Shown here in pieces: positions 1 to 8,203 of a stretch of 64,000 nt of DNA; position 1 is the first letter of the stretch, and every line of letters begins with the position of its first letter. Origin of the DNA: Planctomycetota bacterium. GTDB lineage: Bacteria; Planctomycetota; UBA1135; GCA-002686595. Where the stretch lies: NCBI GenBank assembly GCA_016795325.1, contig JAEUHY010000012.1:62001-126000 (forward strand). Direction: 5' to 3'. A program made the position numbers and the translations under genes. The notes under the pieces were generated by a model. The model saw nothing but the letters and a program-made list of their open reading frames with translations. It was not told the DNA's origin and did no database searches.

Positions 1-262
1 GAGCGGCCGCTCGGTGTCGGGCGTGCGCCTGGTCGACGCGCTGGTCACTCGGTGTCGAGACCGATCGCGGGCTTGCTGCGGCGCCACGCGGCGCGCTCCG
101 ATGGGCCGCGAGCGAAGGAAGTTCCTCCGGGCGGGCGCCTTGCCCCCTCTGCGTTTCGCGCGTAGCGTCAAGGCACGGGCTGGCGCGCGGAACGCATCCT
201 TGGCCCCCACACATGCCGATGCGTTTCGCAGCGGGAGCTGCGCGACCAGAGAGAGGTTCACC
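1..262. other. Upstream region without a recognised gene
   Basis: The frame of the following gene stays open back to base 14, but the extra codons give an arginine-rich stretch with no domain and would bury the signal peptide. I read this stretch as non-coding leader or the tail of an unseen upstream unit. I see no convincing promoter, RNA gene or repeat. Confidence 0.4.
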
Positions 263-2518
263 ATGGTTTGCAGCTCGAGTTGGTTCGAGATCGGGCGTTG
301 GCCGTTGTTGGTCTCATCGGGCTTGATGCTCCTCGCCGGCGGCGCGCACGCCCAGACCCAGATCAAGGCGGTCGGATGGGGCGCCGACCGTTTCGACTCG
401 TCCTGGAGCGACGAGTCCTTCGTCGGAGTCGAGTCGGGCGGCTACCACCAGATGGCGCAGCGCGCCGACGGCACGTTCGCGACTTGGGGGTCCTTCAACT
501 CGCTCGTGGATGCTCCTGCGTTGCCTCCGGGCGTCGATTACGTCTCGGTCGCCAGCGGCAGCTACTTCGCCGTCGCGTTGCGCAGCGACGGAGTGGCCGT
601 CGGTTGGCCGGCGAATGTGGGGCCGACGCAGGGCTTGCCGCTGTCGAACGTCGCGGAGATCGCGGCCGGCAACGGGTTCAGCGTGGTGCGCTTTGCGAAC
701 GGCGTCGTCTGGGTGCTCGGCGGCGGATCGAACGGCGTCGGACCGGCGCCGACGCCGCCGGCTGGCACGCACTACGTCCACGTCGGCGCGGGTGCGATCC
801 ACGCGCTCGCGCTGCGCAGCGACGGCGTGGCGATCGGGTGGGGAAACAACAGCGGCGGACAGGCGAGCCCTCCCGCGCCGCCTCCCGGACGCAGTTTCGT
901 CAAGCTCGACGGCGGCATCTACCACAGTGTCGGTCTGCTGGATGACGGACGCGTGCTCGCTTGGGGGCTCTCGAACTGGAACGTGTTGAACGTTCCGGCG
1001 TTGCCGCCCGGAGTCACGTACGTCGACATCGACGCGGGCCCCAAACACACCGTCGCGTTGCGCAGCGACGGGCAGGTGGTCGCGTGGGGCAACAACTTCT
1101 TCGGCCAGTGCAACGTTCCGCCGCTGCCGCCCGGACTGACGTACCTCGACGCCTCGGCCGGCGGTCCGTACTCGACGAGCGACTACGGGCACAGCGTCGC
1201 GCTGCGCAGCGACGGTCGCGTGGTCGCGTGGGGCGGCAACGGACTCACGCAGGCGAGCACGCCCGCGATTGCGCCGGGCGTCGACGTGCTCCAAATCGTC
1301 AAGGGCGTGCCGTCCGAGTTCGGCGCTCCCGCGAATGCCCTGCTGCTGAGCGATGGCAACGTCGTCACCTGGGGAGGCGCGACGTGGGCGCAGGGGCCCG
1401 TGCCCGCGCTTGCGCCGGGGACGACGTACGTCGAGGTTGCGATCGGCGACTCCGGCGCGCTGGCGCTGCGCAGCGATGGCAGCTTGATCGAATGGGGCTC
1501 GCCGCTCGGCGCGCCGGCGGGGACGGACTTCGTGGAGATCGCCTGCGGTCCGCTGCACCGCATCGCGCGACGTTCGAATGGAACGCTTGCGGTGTGGGGC
1601 TGGAGCAGCCTTGCGCAACCGGCGCCTGCGCTGCCCCCGGGCGTGACTTACGTCGAGATCGCGGCGTCGTACTTCAGCGTGGCGCGCCGCAGCGACGGGG
1701 CCGTGGTCGCGTGGGGACCGAACCAGTCGTACGGACAACTCAACGTCCCCGCGCTGCCCCCGGGGCTCACCTACGTCGAGATCGCGGTCGGCACGTACCA
1801 CGCACTGGCGCGGCGCAGCGACGGCTCGGTTGTGGCTTGGGGCAACAACAGCTTCGGGCAATGCAACGTGCCGAGCCTGCCGCTCGGCGTCACCTACGTC
1901 GAAGTCGCTGCGGCCGCCAACTACAGTGCGGCGCTACGCAGCGATGGCGTGTTGCAGGTGTGGGGCGCCTCCAACGGACTGCAGAACGCGCCGCCGCTCG
2001 GGCCTGGTCAACGCTACGTAGGCATCGAAGCGGGCCTCGCCAGCATGGCCGCGCGGGTCGAGCAGCCTTGGGACGTCTACTGCACCGCGAAGGTCAACTC
2101 GCTCGGCTGCAGCCCGCAGATCGGCGCCAGCGGCCAACCGCGCGCTTCGCAGTCCAGCGGCTTCGTCATCAGCGGAGTCGGCGTGGGAAACCAACTCAAT
2201 GGCCTGCTGTTCTACTCGCTCAACTCGAGTTCGACCGCCGTGCCGTTCCAGTGTGGCTGGCGCTGCATGAGCGGCGCGATTCAGCGCTCGCCGGTTCGCG
2301 GCGCGGGCGGAGTTGGCGCGCCGAACTCGAACTGCACCGGCGTGTTCGTGATCGACATGAACGCGTTCGCGGCGGGGGCTCTCGGTGGATCGCCGGACCC
2401 GCTGCTGTCGCAGGTGGGCGCGGTGGTGCGCACGCAGTGGTGGGGCCGCGACAGCGGCTTCGCCGCGCCGTGCAACTCCACGCTTTCGGATGCGCTGGCC
2501 TACACGGTCGCGCCGTAG
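263..2518 (+). CDS. Secreted RCC1-like repeat protein with planctomycete-type C-terminal domain
   Basis: Predicted exported protein of 751 aa, substrate or partner unknown. The ATG at 263 is preferred because a purine-rich GAGAGG lies just upstream and the product then begins with a signal peptide (residues 1-30, cut after AHA). About 13 repeats of roughly 45-50 residues follow, each carrying a variant of ALRSDGxVVAWGxN, the hallmark of RCC1-like seven-bladed propellers. Thirteen repeats could make two propellers. From about residue 605 the protein changes to a Cys-containing domain (start YCTAKVNS, later WWGRDSGF) that I recognise from the ends of many planctomycete secreted proteins but that has no assigned function. 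Bacterial RCC1 repeats often mediate protein binding; enzymatic activity is not suggested by any motif. Confidence 0.85.
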   Translation: MVCSSSWFEIGRWPLLVSSGLMLLAGGAHAQTQIKAVGWGADRFDSSWSDESFVGVESGGYHQMAQRADGTFATWGSFNSLVDAPALPPGVDYVSVASGSYFAVALRSDGVAVGWPANVGPTQGLPLSNVAEIAAGNGFSVVRFANGVVWVLGGGSNGVGPAPTPPAGTHYVHVGAGAIHALALRSDGVAIGWGNNSGGQASPPAPPPGRSFVKLDGGIYHSVGLLDDGRVLAWGLSNWNVLNVPALPPGVTYVDIDAGPKHTVALRSDGQVVAWGNNFFGQCNVPPLPPGLTYLDASAGGPYSTSDYGHSVALRSDGRVVAWGGNGLTQASTPAIAPGVDVLQIVKGVPSEFGAPANALLLSDGNVVTWGGATWAQGPVPALAPGTTYVEVAIGDSGALALRSDGSLIEWGSPLGAPAGTDFVEIACGPLHRIARRSNGTLAVWGWSSLAQPAPALPPGVTYVEIAASYFSVARRSDGAVVAWGPNQSYGQLNVPALPPGLTYVEIAVGTYHALARRSDGSVVAWGNNSFGQCNVPSLPLGVTYVEVAAAANYSAALRSDGVLQVWGASNGLQNAPPLGPGQRYVGIEAGLASMAARVEQPWDVYCTAKVNSLGCSPQIGASGQPRASQSSGFVISGVGVGNQLNGLLFYSLNSSSTAVPFQCGWRCMSGAIQRSPVRGAGGVGAPNSNCTGVFVIDMNAFAAGALGGSPDPLLSQVGAVVRTQWWGRDSGFAAPCNSTLSDALAYTVAP

Positions 2519-2542
2519 CGCGAACTCGCATGTTCTTGCGTT

Positions 2543-2574
2543 GCGTGGTCGGCCCTGATGCGGGTCGGCCACGC
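2543..2574 (+). terminator. Possible hairpin terminator after the RCC1-like gene
   Basis: Arms 2543-2553 and 2564-2574 can pair over 11 positions (two of them G-U) around a 10-base loop, 25 bases after the stop codon. No U-tract follows. The rest of 2575-2761 is GC-rich with further imperfect inverted repeats and no gene that I can support. Confidence 0.3.
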
Positions 2575-2761
2575 AGCGTCCGGAGGAACGCGAGCGACAG
2601 CGCGAGGAATCGCGCAAGTGACGGCGAGTGGCGGAGCTCGAGTGCGAGCGGCGTTTCCGGAGCGCCGCAGCGCTGGCGCTGTGGCGGGCGGGCGCTGGGG
2701 CGCTAGCCCGCGCTCCGAGCGGATTCGCGGCGAGGCCGCCGCGTCGCTCGCCGACCACACT

Positions 2762-3967
2762 GTGAATTCAACCCGCTTGCACCGTGCGTGGATCGGCTGG
2801 CCCGCGTTCGCACTCGCCAGCTGCGCGGTGTTCGTCGGCGGATGTGCGCTCTCTCCGCGCGAAGCGCCGCTGCGCGTGGCCCCCGTTCCCAGCGAGGCCA
2901 AGGCGAGCGAGCCGACCGTCGGCGCGTATTCGCTCGGCGCATGCGGCGACTTCGATCGTGACGGCTGCGGTGACTACGCGCTCTTGCGTGGCGAGGAGCG
3001 CAGCGACGGTGGTTGGGAGTGTCGCGTAGTCCTGCGCTCCGGGCGCGACGACGCGTGGCTCGCGCAGTTCGAACTCGGGGTGCTCCCGCAACTCGGCTGG
3101 ACCCACATGTGCGGCGACCTCGACGGCGACGGACGCTCGGAATTCGCGACCTCGTGGCGCGAGTTGCGCGTCCTCTCCGGCGTCGACGGTGCGCTGCTCT
3201 ACGCCGAGCCGGGAGTCGTCTTTTGCGCGCGCTGCGGCGACTACGACGGCGACGGCAAGCGTGATTTCTACGTGCGCTCGCTGCGTGCGAATTCCGCGCT
3301 ACTCGAAGGAGTGCGTTCTCTCGACGGCACGCCGCCTGCGGATGCGCCGGACTTGCGCGAGTGGATTGCCGGAGTGCTCTGCGGCGATCTCGACGGCGAC
3401 GGCTTCGACGATGCGGCGCGGCGGTTGGAGGGCGGCGGCGTCGGAGTGGTGTCGGGGCGCGACGGACGGCTCGCGTGGCGCGTGGGTTGCACCTCGATGA
3501 CGGGGCTGAATGCCGTAGCGCTCGCATCGGACGCCGACGCCGGAGCGCCCACGCTCTTCATCGCCGGCTGCGCGGAGCGCAGCTGGGGAACCGAGCTCCA
3601 CTGCGAACGAGCGCGCGCGGAACGCGTGCTCGCGCCGGGCGCCATCAGCCTGGCTACGGACGTGGATCCGGGTTTCCGCGGTTGGCCCGTGGCTTGGGTC
3701 GGCGACGTGGACGGCGATGGCGTAGGTGACGGGGCGCTGGGCCTGAGTCTGTGCGCCCCGGCGGGACACATCGAAGGCGTCGCGCTCGGCCTGATCGGCA
3801 GTTGCGCCGGACGCCCGTTGTGGCGCACCGAGCGGCGGTATTCGGCCTGTTTCGCCGCGCTCCCCGACCGCGATGGCGACGGAGTGCTCGAGCTCGTCAC
3901 CTGCGTCGCCGAGGTCGTGGTGCTCTCGGGCCGCACCGGCGCGGTGCTGTCCCGCTACCGGCCCTGA
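2762..3967 (+). CDS. FG-GAP/VCBS-type calcium-binding repeat lipoprotein
   Basis: A 401-aa predicted lipoprotein. The GTG at 2762 is chosen because the product then starts with a positively charged residue run, a hydrophobic stretch and the lipobox VGGC (lipidated Cys28); an upstream in-frame ATG at 2558 would add 68 arginine-rich residues ahead of the signal. The mature part holds six spaced Asp-rich loops of the form DxDGDGxxD (for example DLDGDGRSE, DYDGDGKRD, DVDGDGVGD), typical of integrin-like FG-GAP/VCBS propeller blades that bind calcium. No catalytic domain is visible. It probably sits on the periplasmic or outer face of a membrane; its partner is unknown. Confidence 0.72.
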   Translation: MNSTRLHRAWIGWPAFALASCAVFVGGCALSPREAPLRVAPVPSEAKASEPTVGAYSLGACGDFDRDGCGDYALLRGEERSDGGWECRVVLRSGRDDAWLAQFELGVLPQLGWTHMCGDLDGDGRSEFATSWRELRVLSGVDGALLYAEPGVVFCARCGDYDGDGKRDFYVRSLRANSALLEGVRSLDGTPPADAPDLREWIAGVLCGDLDGDGFDDAARRLEGGGVGVVSGRDGRLAWRVGCTSMTGLNAVALASDADAGAPTLFIAGCAERSWGTELHCERARAERVLAPGAISLATDVDPGFRGWPVAWVGDVDGDGVGDGALGLSLCAPAGHIEGVALGLIGSCAGRPLWRTERRYSACFAALPDRDGDGVLELVTCVAEVVVLSGRTGAVLSRYRP

Positions 3968-4017
3968 GCCGCGGCCCAGCGCGCTCGCGCCAGGCCCGCG
4001 TGGTAGAACGCCGGGCC

Positions 4018-4806
4018 ATGACGGCGACGAGTGAGCTGCCACGCATCCACCTCGAGGCCGGCGCCTGCGTGATCGCGGACCTGCACCTCGACGTCGGCCC
4101 CAGCGGCGGCGAGTCGCGCGAGTTCCTCGAGTTCTTGGCGCGCCTGCGCGGCCACCCGCGCCTGGTGATCCTGGGCGACTTGTTCGACGCCTGGATCGGG
4201 CCGGCGCAGTTGGAGCTCGCCGCGGCGCAGCGCGTGGTCGCCGCCCTGCGCGCGCTCGCCGACTCGGGCACGCGGCTCGAGATCGTGCACGGCAACCGCG
4301 ATTTCCTGCTCGAGCAGCGCTTCGAAGCCGCCAGCGGCGCCCGCGTCCACCCGCACGGATTCGTGGCCGAACTCGACGGCGGCGCGCGCACGCTGTTCGT
4401 GCACGGCGACGAGTTCTGCACGCTCGACAGCGGCTACCAGCGCCTCAAGCGCGTACTTCGCTCGCGCCCGCTGCTGTGGGCCGCGCCGCGCCTGCCGCGC
4501 TCGCTGGCGCTGGGCGTCGCGCGCCGCCTGCGCAAGGCCTCCGTGAACGCGCTGGCCGTCAAGCCGAGCGAGGAAAAGCAGCAGCAGCGCGCAGCGGTGG
4601 GGCAGTGGGCCGCTGCCGCCCAGTGCTCCGTGGTCGTCTGCGGCCACGCCCACGAACTGCGCGACGAACCGGTGGCGGCGCCGGGCGGCGCCCAGGCCCG
4701 CTGGATCGTCCTCGACGCCTTCGGGGGGCGGCACGACCTGCTCACGGTCGGAAAGAACGGTCGGATCGAGCTGGGCTCGAGCGCGGCGCCGGGCCCTGCG
4801 ACTTGA
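4018..4806 (+). CDS. lpxH: LpxH-like UDP-2,3-diacylglucosamine pyrophosphohydrolase family metallophosphoesterase
   Basis: Calcineurin-like metallophosphoesterase of 262 aa. LpxH enzymes cleave UDP-2,3-diacylglucosamine to lipid X in lipid A synthesis. The metal-binding motifs appear in order: DLHL (residues 21-24), GDLFD (53-57), GNRDF (92-96), HGDE (129-132) and GHAH (209-212). The GNRDF motif and the length, close to the usual 240-270 aa, point to LpxH rather than to general phosphodiesterases. The ATG at 4018 starts just before the first beta strand. It lies upstream of cmk and plsC, the latter also concerned with envelope lipids. An alternative is the related LpxH2 or YbbF group, whose substrates are less certain. 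Confidence 0.82.
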   Translation: MTATSELPRIHLEAGACVIADLHLDVGPSGGESREFLEFLARLRGHPRLVILGDLFDAWIGPAQLELAAAQRVVAALRALADSGTRLEIVHGNRDFLLEQRFEAASGARVHPHGFVAELDGGARTLFVHGDEFCTLDSGYQRLKRVLRSRPLLWAAPRLPRSLALGVARRLRKASVNALAVKPSEEKQQQRAAVGQWAAAAQCSVVVCGHAHELRDEPVAAPGGAQARWIVLDAFGGRHDLLTVGKNGRIELGSSAAPGPAT

Positions 4807-4851
4807 TGGCGGGCGGGCGGCCCGTACACTGTTCGCCCCCCACGTTTGCCC

Positions 4852-5511
4852 ATGATCCTCGCCATCGACGGACCGGCCGGCGCCGGCAAGAGCACCGTCG
4901 CGAAGTTGGTGGCCAGCCGCCTGGGTCTGACCTTCCTGGATACCGGCGCGATGTACCGCGCCGTGACCCTGGAGGCGCTCAGGCTCGGGCTCGATCCGGC
5001 GGACGGGGCGGCCTGCGCGCGGGTCGCAGCTTCGCTGAAGCTCGAATTCGACGCGCAGGGCAAGCTCCATCTCGACGGCCGCCCGGGTGAACCGGCGCTG
5101 CGCAGTCCCGAGGTCACGCGCGCCGTGTCCCAGGTCTCGGCGCACGCCGCAGTCCGCGAGCTGATCGTCGCTCAGCAACAACGCATCGCGGCTTCGTCGC
5201 GCGGCGTGGTGGCCGAGGGCCGCGACACGACCACCGTCGTGTTCCCGCGCGCCGACCACAAGTTCTTTCTCACCGCCAGTTCTCACGAACGCGCCCGACG
5301 GCGCGCGCTCGAGCTCGGGACGCCGCAGGCGCTCGAGCAGATCCGCGCCGACATCGAAGAACGCGACCGCAAGGACTCGACCCGCGCAGTTTCTCCGCTC
5401 GTCAAGGCGCGCGACGCCCACGAGATCCTCACCGACGGCAAGTCGGCCGAGGATGTGGCGCAGCAACTGCTCGCGATCGTCTCCGGCCAAGCGCGCGAGG
5501 GTGCGCGATGA
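4852..5511 (+). CDS. cmk: Cytidylate kinase
   Basis: Phosphorylates CMP and dCMP with ATP in pyrimidine salvage. The product is 219 aa, normal for bacterial Cmk. The P-loop GPAGAGKST lies at residues 7-15, followed by the LDTGAMYRA substrate loop, and an EGRDxxTVVFP segment and a DxxRKDSTR-type lid occur in their usual places. The ATG at 4852 is used; a TTG two codons earlier is possible. The last bases overlap the start of plsC (ATGA), so the two are likely co-translated. The order cmk-plsC-rpsA is a conserved arrangement in several phyla, supporting the calls. In the GRD motif the usual DIG is DTT here. Confidence 0.95.
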   Translation: MILAIDGPAGAGKSTVAKLVASRLGLTFLDTGAMYRAVTLEALRLGLDPADGAACARVAASLKLEFDAQGKLHLDGRPGEPALRSPEVTRAVSQVSAHAAVRELIVAQQQRIAASSRGVVAEGRDTTTVVFPRADHKFFLTASSHERARRRALELGTPQALEQIRADIEERDRKDSTRAVSPLVKARDAHEILTDGKSAEDVAQQLLAIVSGQAREGAR

Positions 5512-6188
5512 CGTCCGCCGATCCGGTGCGCGAGCCCGAGCCCAGACCCGAACAGAGGGAGGGGCCGAGCAGCGCCGAGCCGGAGATCCTCACCCACGTC
5601 ACGCCCGGTTACTTGGCTGCGTGGGCGTCGACGCGGCTCGCGTACACGCTGTACTTCCGCGAGCGCCTCGAGGGCCGCGAACACATCCCGCCGACCGGCG
5701 GCGTGTTGATCGTCGCCAACCACCAGTCGTTCCTCGACATCCCGCTGGTCAGCCACGTCGTCCCGCGCCACGTCAGCTTCGTCGCACGCGACACGCTCGC
5801 CCAATCCCGGCCGCTGGCCTGGTTGATGCGCACCTGCGGGGCCGTGCTGATCAAGCGCGGGGCCAACGACCGCGCGGCCCTGCGCGAAGCCGCCCTGCAT
5901 CTCGAGCGCGGCGACGTGGTCGCGATGTTCCCCGAAGGCACACGCACCCCCGACGGCAGCGTGCAGCCCTTTCGCTCGGGCGCCGTGGTCGCGGCGCGCC
6001 TCGCGAAGGTCCCGATCGTGCCCTGCGCGATCCGCGGCGCCTTCCAGGCCATGGGGCGCGGCAAGGGTTTTCCGCGACCGGCCAAGATGCGCGCCACGCT
6101 GCTCCCGCCGATCGACTCCGCCTTGCCCGACGCGCTCGAGCGCGCGCGCGCGGCGATCATCGCCGTCGTAGGAGACGGCCGTTCGTGA
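5508..6188 (+). CDS. plsC: 1-acyl-sn-glycerol-3-phosphate acyltransferase
   Basis: Transfers an acyl chain to lysophosphatidic acid to give phosphatidic acid at the inner membrane. The 226-aa product has the acyltransferase block I motif NHQSFLD (residues 71-77, catalytic HX4D) and block III FPEGTR (141-146), with an intervening hydrophobic segment. The first 25 residues are charged and proline-rich and may be a lineage extension. Its ATG overlaps the cmk stop codon in an ATGA, indicating translational coupling. The 113 bp before rpsA separate it from the ribosomal gene. Confidence 0.93.
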   Translation: MTSADPVREPEPRPEQREGPSSAEPEILTHVTPGYLAAWASTRLAYTLYFRERLEGREHIPPTGGVLIVANHQSFLDIPLVSHVVPRHVSFVARDTLAQSRPLAWLMRTCGAVLIKRGANDRAALREAALHLERGDVVAMFPEGTRTPDGSVQPFRSGAVVAARLAKVPIVPCAIRGAFQAMGRGKGFPRPAKMRATLLPPIDSALPDALERARAAIIAVVGDGRS

Positions 6189-6301
6189 GCCGCCGGCGCC
6201 TTCCAGCAACTCACATCAGCATCCCTGGCCGCGTGCACAGTGCGCGCGGGCAGTAAGGACATCTCACCTCTTTTCCTAACCCGTCCCCCGGACCCCTTTT
6301 C
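6189..6301 (+). promoter_or_regulatory. rpsA leader lacking a normal Shine-Dalgarno site
   Basis: The bases immediately before the rpsA ATG are pyrimidine-rich (ending CCCCTTTTC), with no GGAG-like element at the usual distance. The only AAGGA (about 6256-6260) is some 40 bases upstream, and no start codon in the rpsA frame follows it. In E. coli the rpsA start region is also poor in Shine-Dalgarno pairing and is repressed by S1 itself; a similar logic here is inference. Confidence 0.35.
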
Positions 6302-8032
6302 ATGGCCACAGCCTCCCGCCGCGTCAAACAGTTCGACCTGGACCCCGCTGTACTCGACGCGCAAGTCAACGCCGCCGTCGGGATCATCAGCGACGCCGAA
6401 CTCGCCGACGCCCTCAATTCCTCGGTGCGCGACATCGCGCCCGGACAGATCGTCAACGCCATCGTCGACTCGGTCGACGAGCGCACCGGCATGGTCGTGA
6501 TGGACATCGGAGGCAAGTCCGAAGGTTCGATCGCGGTCGCTGAATTCGGCGACACGCTGCCCGTCAAGGGCCAGACGTACGAAGTCTTCTACGACGGACT
6601 CGACGAGCACGACACCGCGATCATCTCCAAGCGCCGCGCCGATCGCCTGCGCTCGTGGGAACGCGTCAGCCAGAAGTACAAGGAAGGCGACGACATCCAG
6701 GGCGTCTGCACGCGCAAGATCAAGGGCGGCCTGCTCGTCGACGTCGAAGGCGTCAACGTGTTCCTGCCGGCCAGCCAGGTCAACCTGCGCCGCACGCACG
6801 ACATCTCCGACTTCATCGGTGAGCCGGTCCGCGCGCGCATCATCAAGATCGACCAGGAGCGGATGAACATCGTCATCTCGCGCCGCAAGCTCTTGGAAGA
6901 AGAGCGCCAGAAGCAGAAGGAATTCCTGCTCAGCGACATCCAGGAAGGCCAGATCCGCAAGGGCGTGGTCAAGAACATCGCCGACTTCGGCGTGTTCGTG
7001 GACCTGGGCGGCATCGACGGTCTGCTGCACATCACCGACATGACTTGGGGTCGCATCAACCACCCCAGCGAAATGCTCCAGCTCGACCAGGAGCTCGAGG
7101 TCAAGGTGCTGCGCGTCGACACCGAGCGCGAGCGCATCGCGCTGGGCCTCAAGCAGAAGCAGGCCAGCCCCTGGGAGGGCATCGAAGCCCGCTACCCGGT
7201 CGCGTCGAAGCACGTTGGCGAAGTCGTCAACATCATGAGCTACGGCGCCTTCGTGAAGCTCGAAGACGGTGTCGAAGGTCTGGTGCACATCTCCGAGATG
7301 AGCTGGACGCGCCGCGTCAACCACCCCAGCGAGCTCGTCAAGAGCGGCGACAAGGTGGAAGTCGTGGTGCTCGAGTACAACAAGGAGAAGCAGGAGATCT
7401 CGCTCGGCATGAAGCAGGCCGAGACCAATCCCTGGGACCTCGTCGAGCAGCACTACCCGCTCGGCACGGTCATCGAGGGCACGGTGCGCAACCTCACCTC
7501 GTACGGCGCGTTCGTCGAGATCGAAGAAGGCATCGACGGCTTGCTCCACGTGTCCGACATGTCGTGGACCAAGAAGATCACGCATCCGTCCGAGATGGTG
7601 AAGAAGGGCGACAAGCTGCGCTGCGTCGTGCTCAGCGTCGACACGCAGAAGAAGCGCATCGCGCTCGGCTCCAAGCAGCTCGAGAACGATCCCTGGATGG
7701 ATCACATCCCCAACAACTACCACGTGGGGGATCTGCTCACGGGCGTCGTGACGAAGATCACCAACTTCGGCGCGTTCGTGAAGCTCGAGGACGACCTGGA
7801 AGGCCTGCTGCACATCAGCGAGCTCAGCGACCACAAGATCCAAAGCCCCGAGGACGTCGTGCGTCCGGGCATGAAGATCGAAGTGCGCGTGATCCGCGTC
7901 GACACCGAAGACCGCAAGATCGGCCTCTCGTTCGTGCACGCTGACTACGAGGAGAACAAGTCGATCCTCGATCAGATCCACAAGGACAAGGACAAGCCCA
8001 AGCAGGAAGCTGGCGAGGGCGCGAGCGCCTAA
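6302..8032 (+). CDS. rpsA: 30S ribosomal protein S1
   Basis: Binds mRNA on the 30S subunit and helps recruit and unfold messages. The 576-aa product contains six consecutive S1 (OB-fold) domains at about residues 47-115, 132-200, 217-290, 303-376, 391-463 and 478-550. Domains 3-6 carry the strong GAFVxLxxGxxGLxHISEMSW pattern, while domains 1-2 are more divergent, as in proteobacterial S1, where they anchor to the ribosome. A charged Lys/Asp tail closes the protein. The length fits the six-domain form (E. coli 557 aa). It lies downstream of cmk-plsC and is followed by a strong hairpin. Confidence 0.97.
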   Translation: MATASRRVKQFDLDPAVLDAQVNAAVGIISDAELADALNSSVRDIAPGQIVNAIVDSVDERTGMVVMDIGGKSEGSIAVAEFGDTLPVKGQTYEVFYDGLDEHDTAIISKRRADRLRSWERVSQKYKEGDDIQGVCTRKIKGGLLVDVEGVNVFLPASQVNLRRTHDISDFIGEPVRARIIKIDQERMNIVISRRKLLEEERQKQKEFLLSDIQEGQIRKGVVKNIADFGVFVDLGGIDGLLHITDMTWGRINHPSEMLQLDQELEVKVLRVDTERERIALGLKQKQASPWEGIEARYPVASKHVGEVVNIMSYGAFVKLEDGVEGLVHISEMSWTRRVNHPSELVKSGDKVEVVVLEYNKEKQEISLGMKQAETNPWDLVEQHYPLGTVIEGTVRNLTSYGAFVEIEEGIDGLLHVSDMSWTKKITHPSEMVKKGDKLRCVVLSVDTQKKRIALGSKQLENDPWMDHIPNNYHVGDLLTGVVTKITNFGAFVKLEDDLEGLLHISELSDHKIQSPEDVVRPGMKIEVRVIRVDTEDRKIGLSFVHADYEENKSILDQIHKDKDKPKQEAGEGASA

Positions 8033-8095
8033 ACCCTTCGAGTGACTGCGCGTCGCGGAAGGCTCGCTCGAGAGCTTGCCGCGGCGCCGAGAACA

Positions 8096-8135
8096 GCGAG
8101 CCCGCCGCCTGCATCCAAGCAGGCGGCGGGCTCGC
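8096..8135 (+). terminator. Strong GC hairpin downstream of rpsA
   Basis: A perfect 17-bp stem (8096-8112 with 8119-8135) encloses the six-base loop ATCCAA, 63 bases after the rpsA stop. It is almost entirely G/C and lacks a following U-tract. It most likely ends or stabilises the rpsA transcript. Confidence 0.7.
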
Positions 8136-8203
8136 GCTCCATCCGGGCCGCCGCGCTCGCTCCGGTTGCCAGCGACGGGGCCGGGGTAGACTGCGCACTC
8201 GCC

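Noticed and set aside
14..262. N-terminal extension of the RCC1-like protein
   Set aside because: The extra 83 codons are Arg-rich, have no domain and precede a clear ribosome-binding site and signal peptide starting at 263.
2558..2761. N-terminal extension of the FG-GAP lipoprotein
   Set aside because: It would place 68 Arg-rich residues ahead of a signal sequence with a lipobox, and the region holds inverted repeats more like intergenic sequence.
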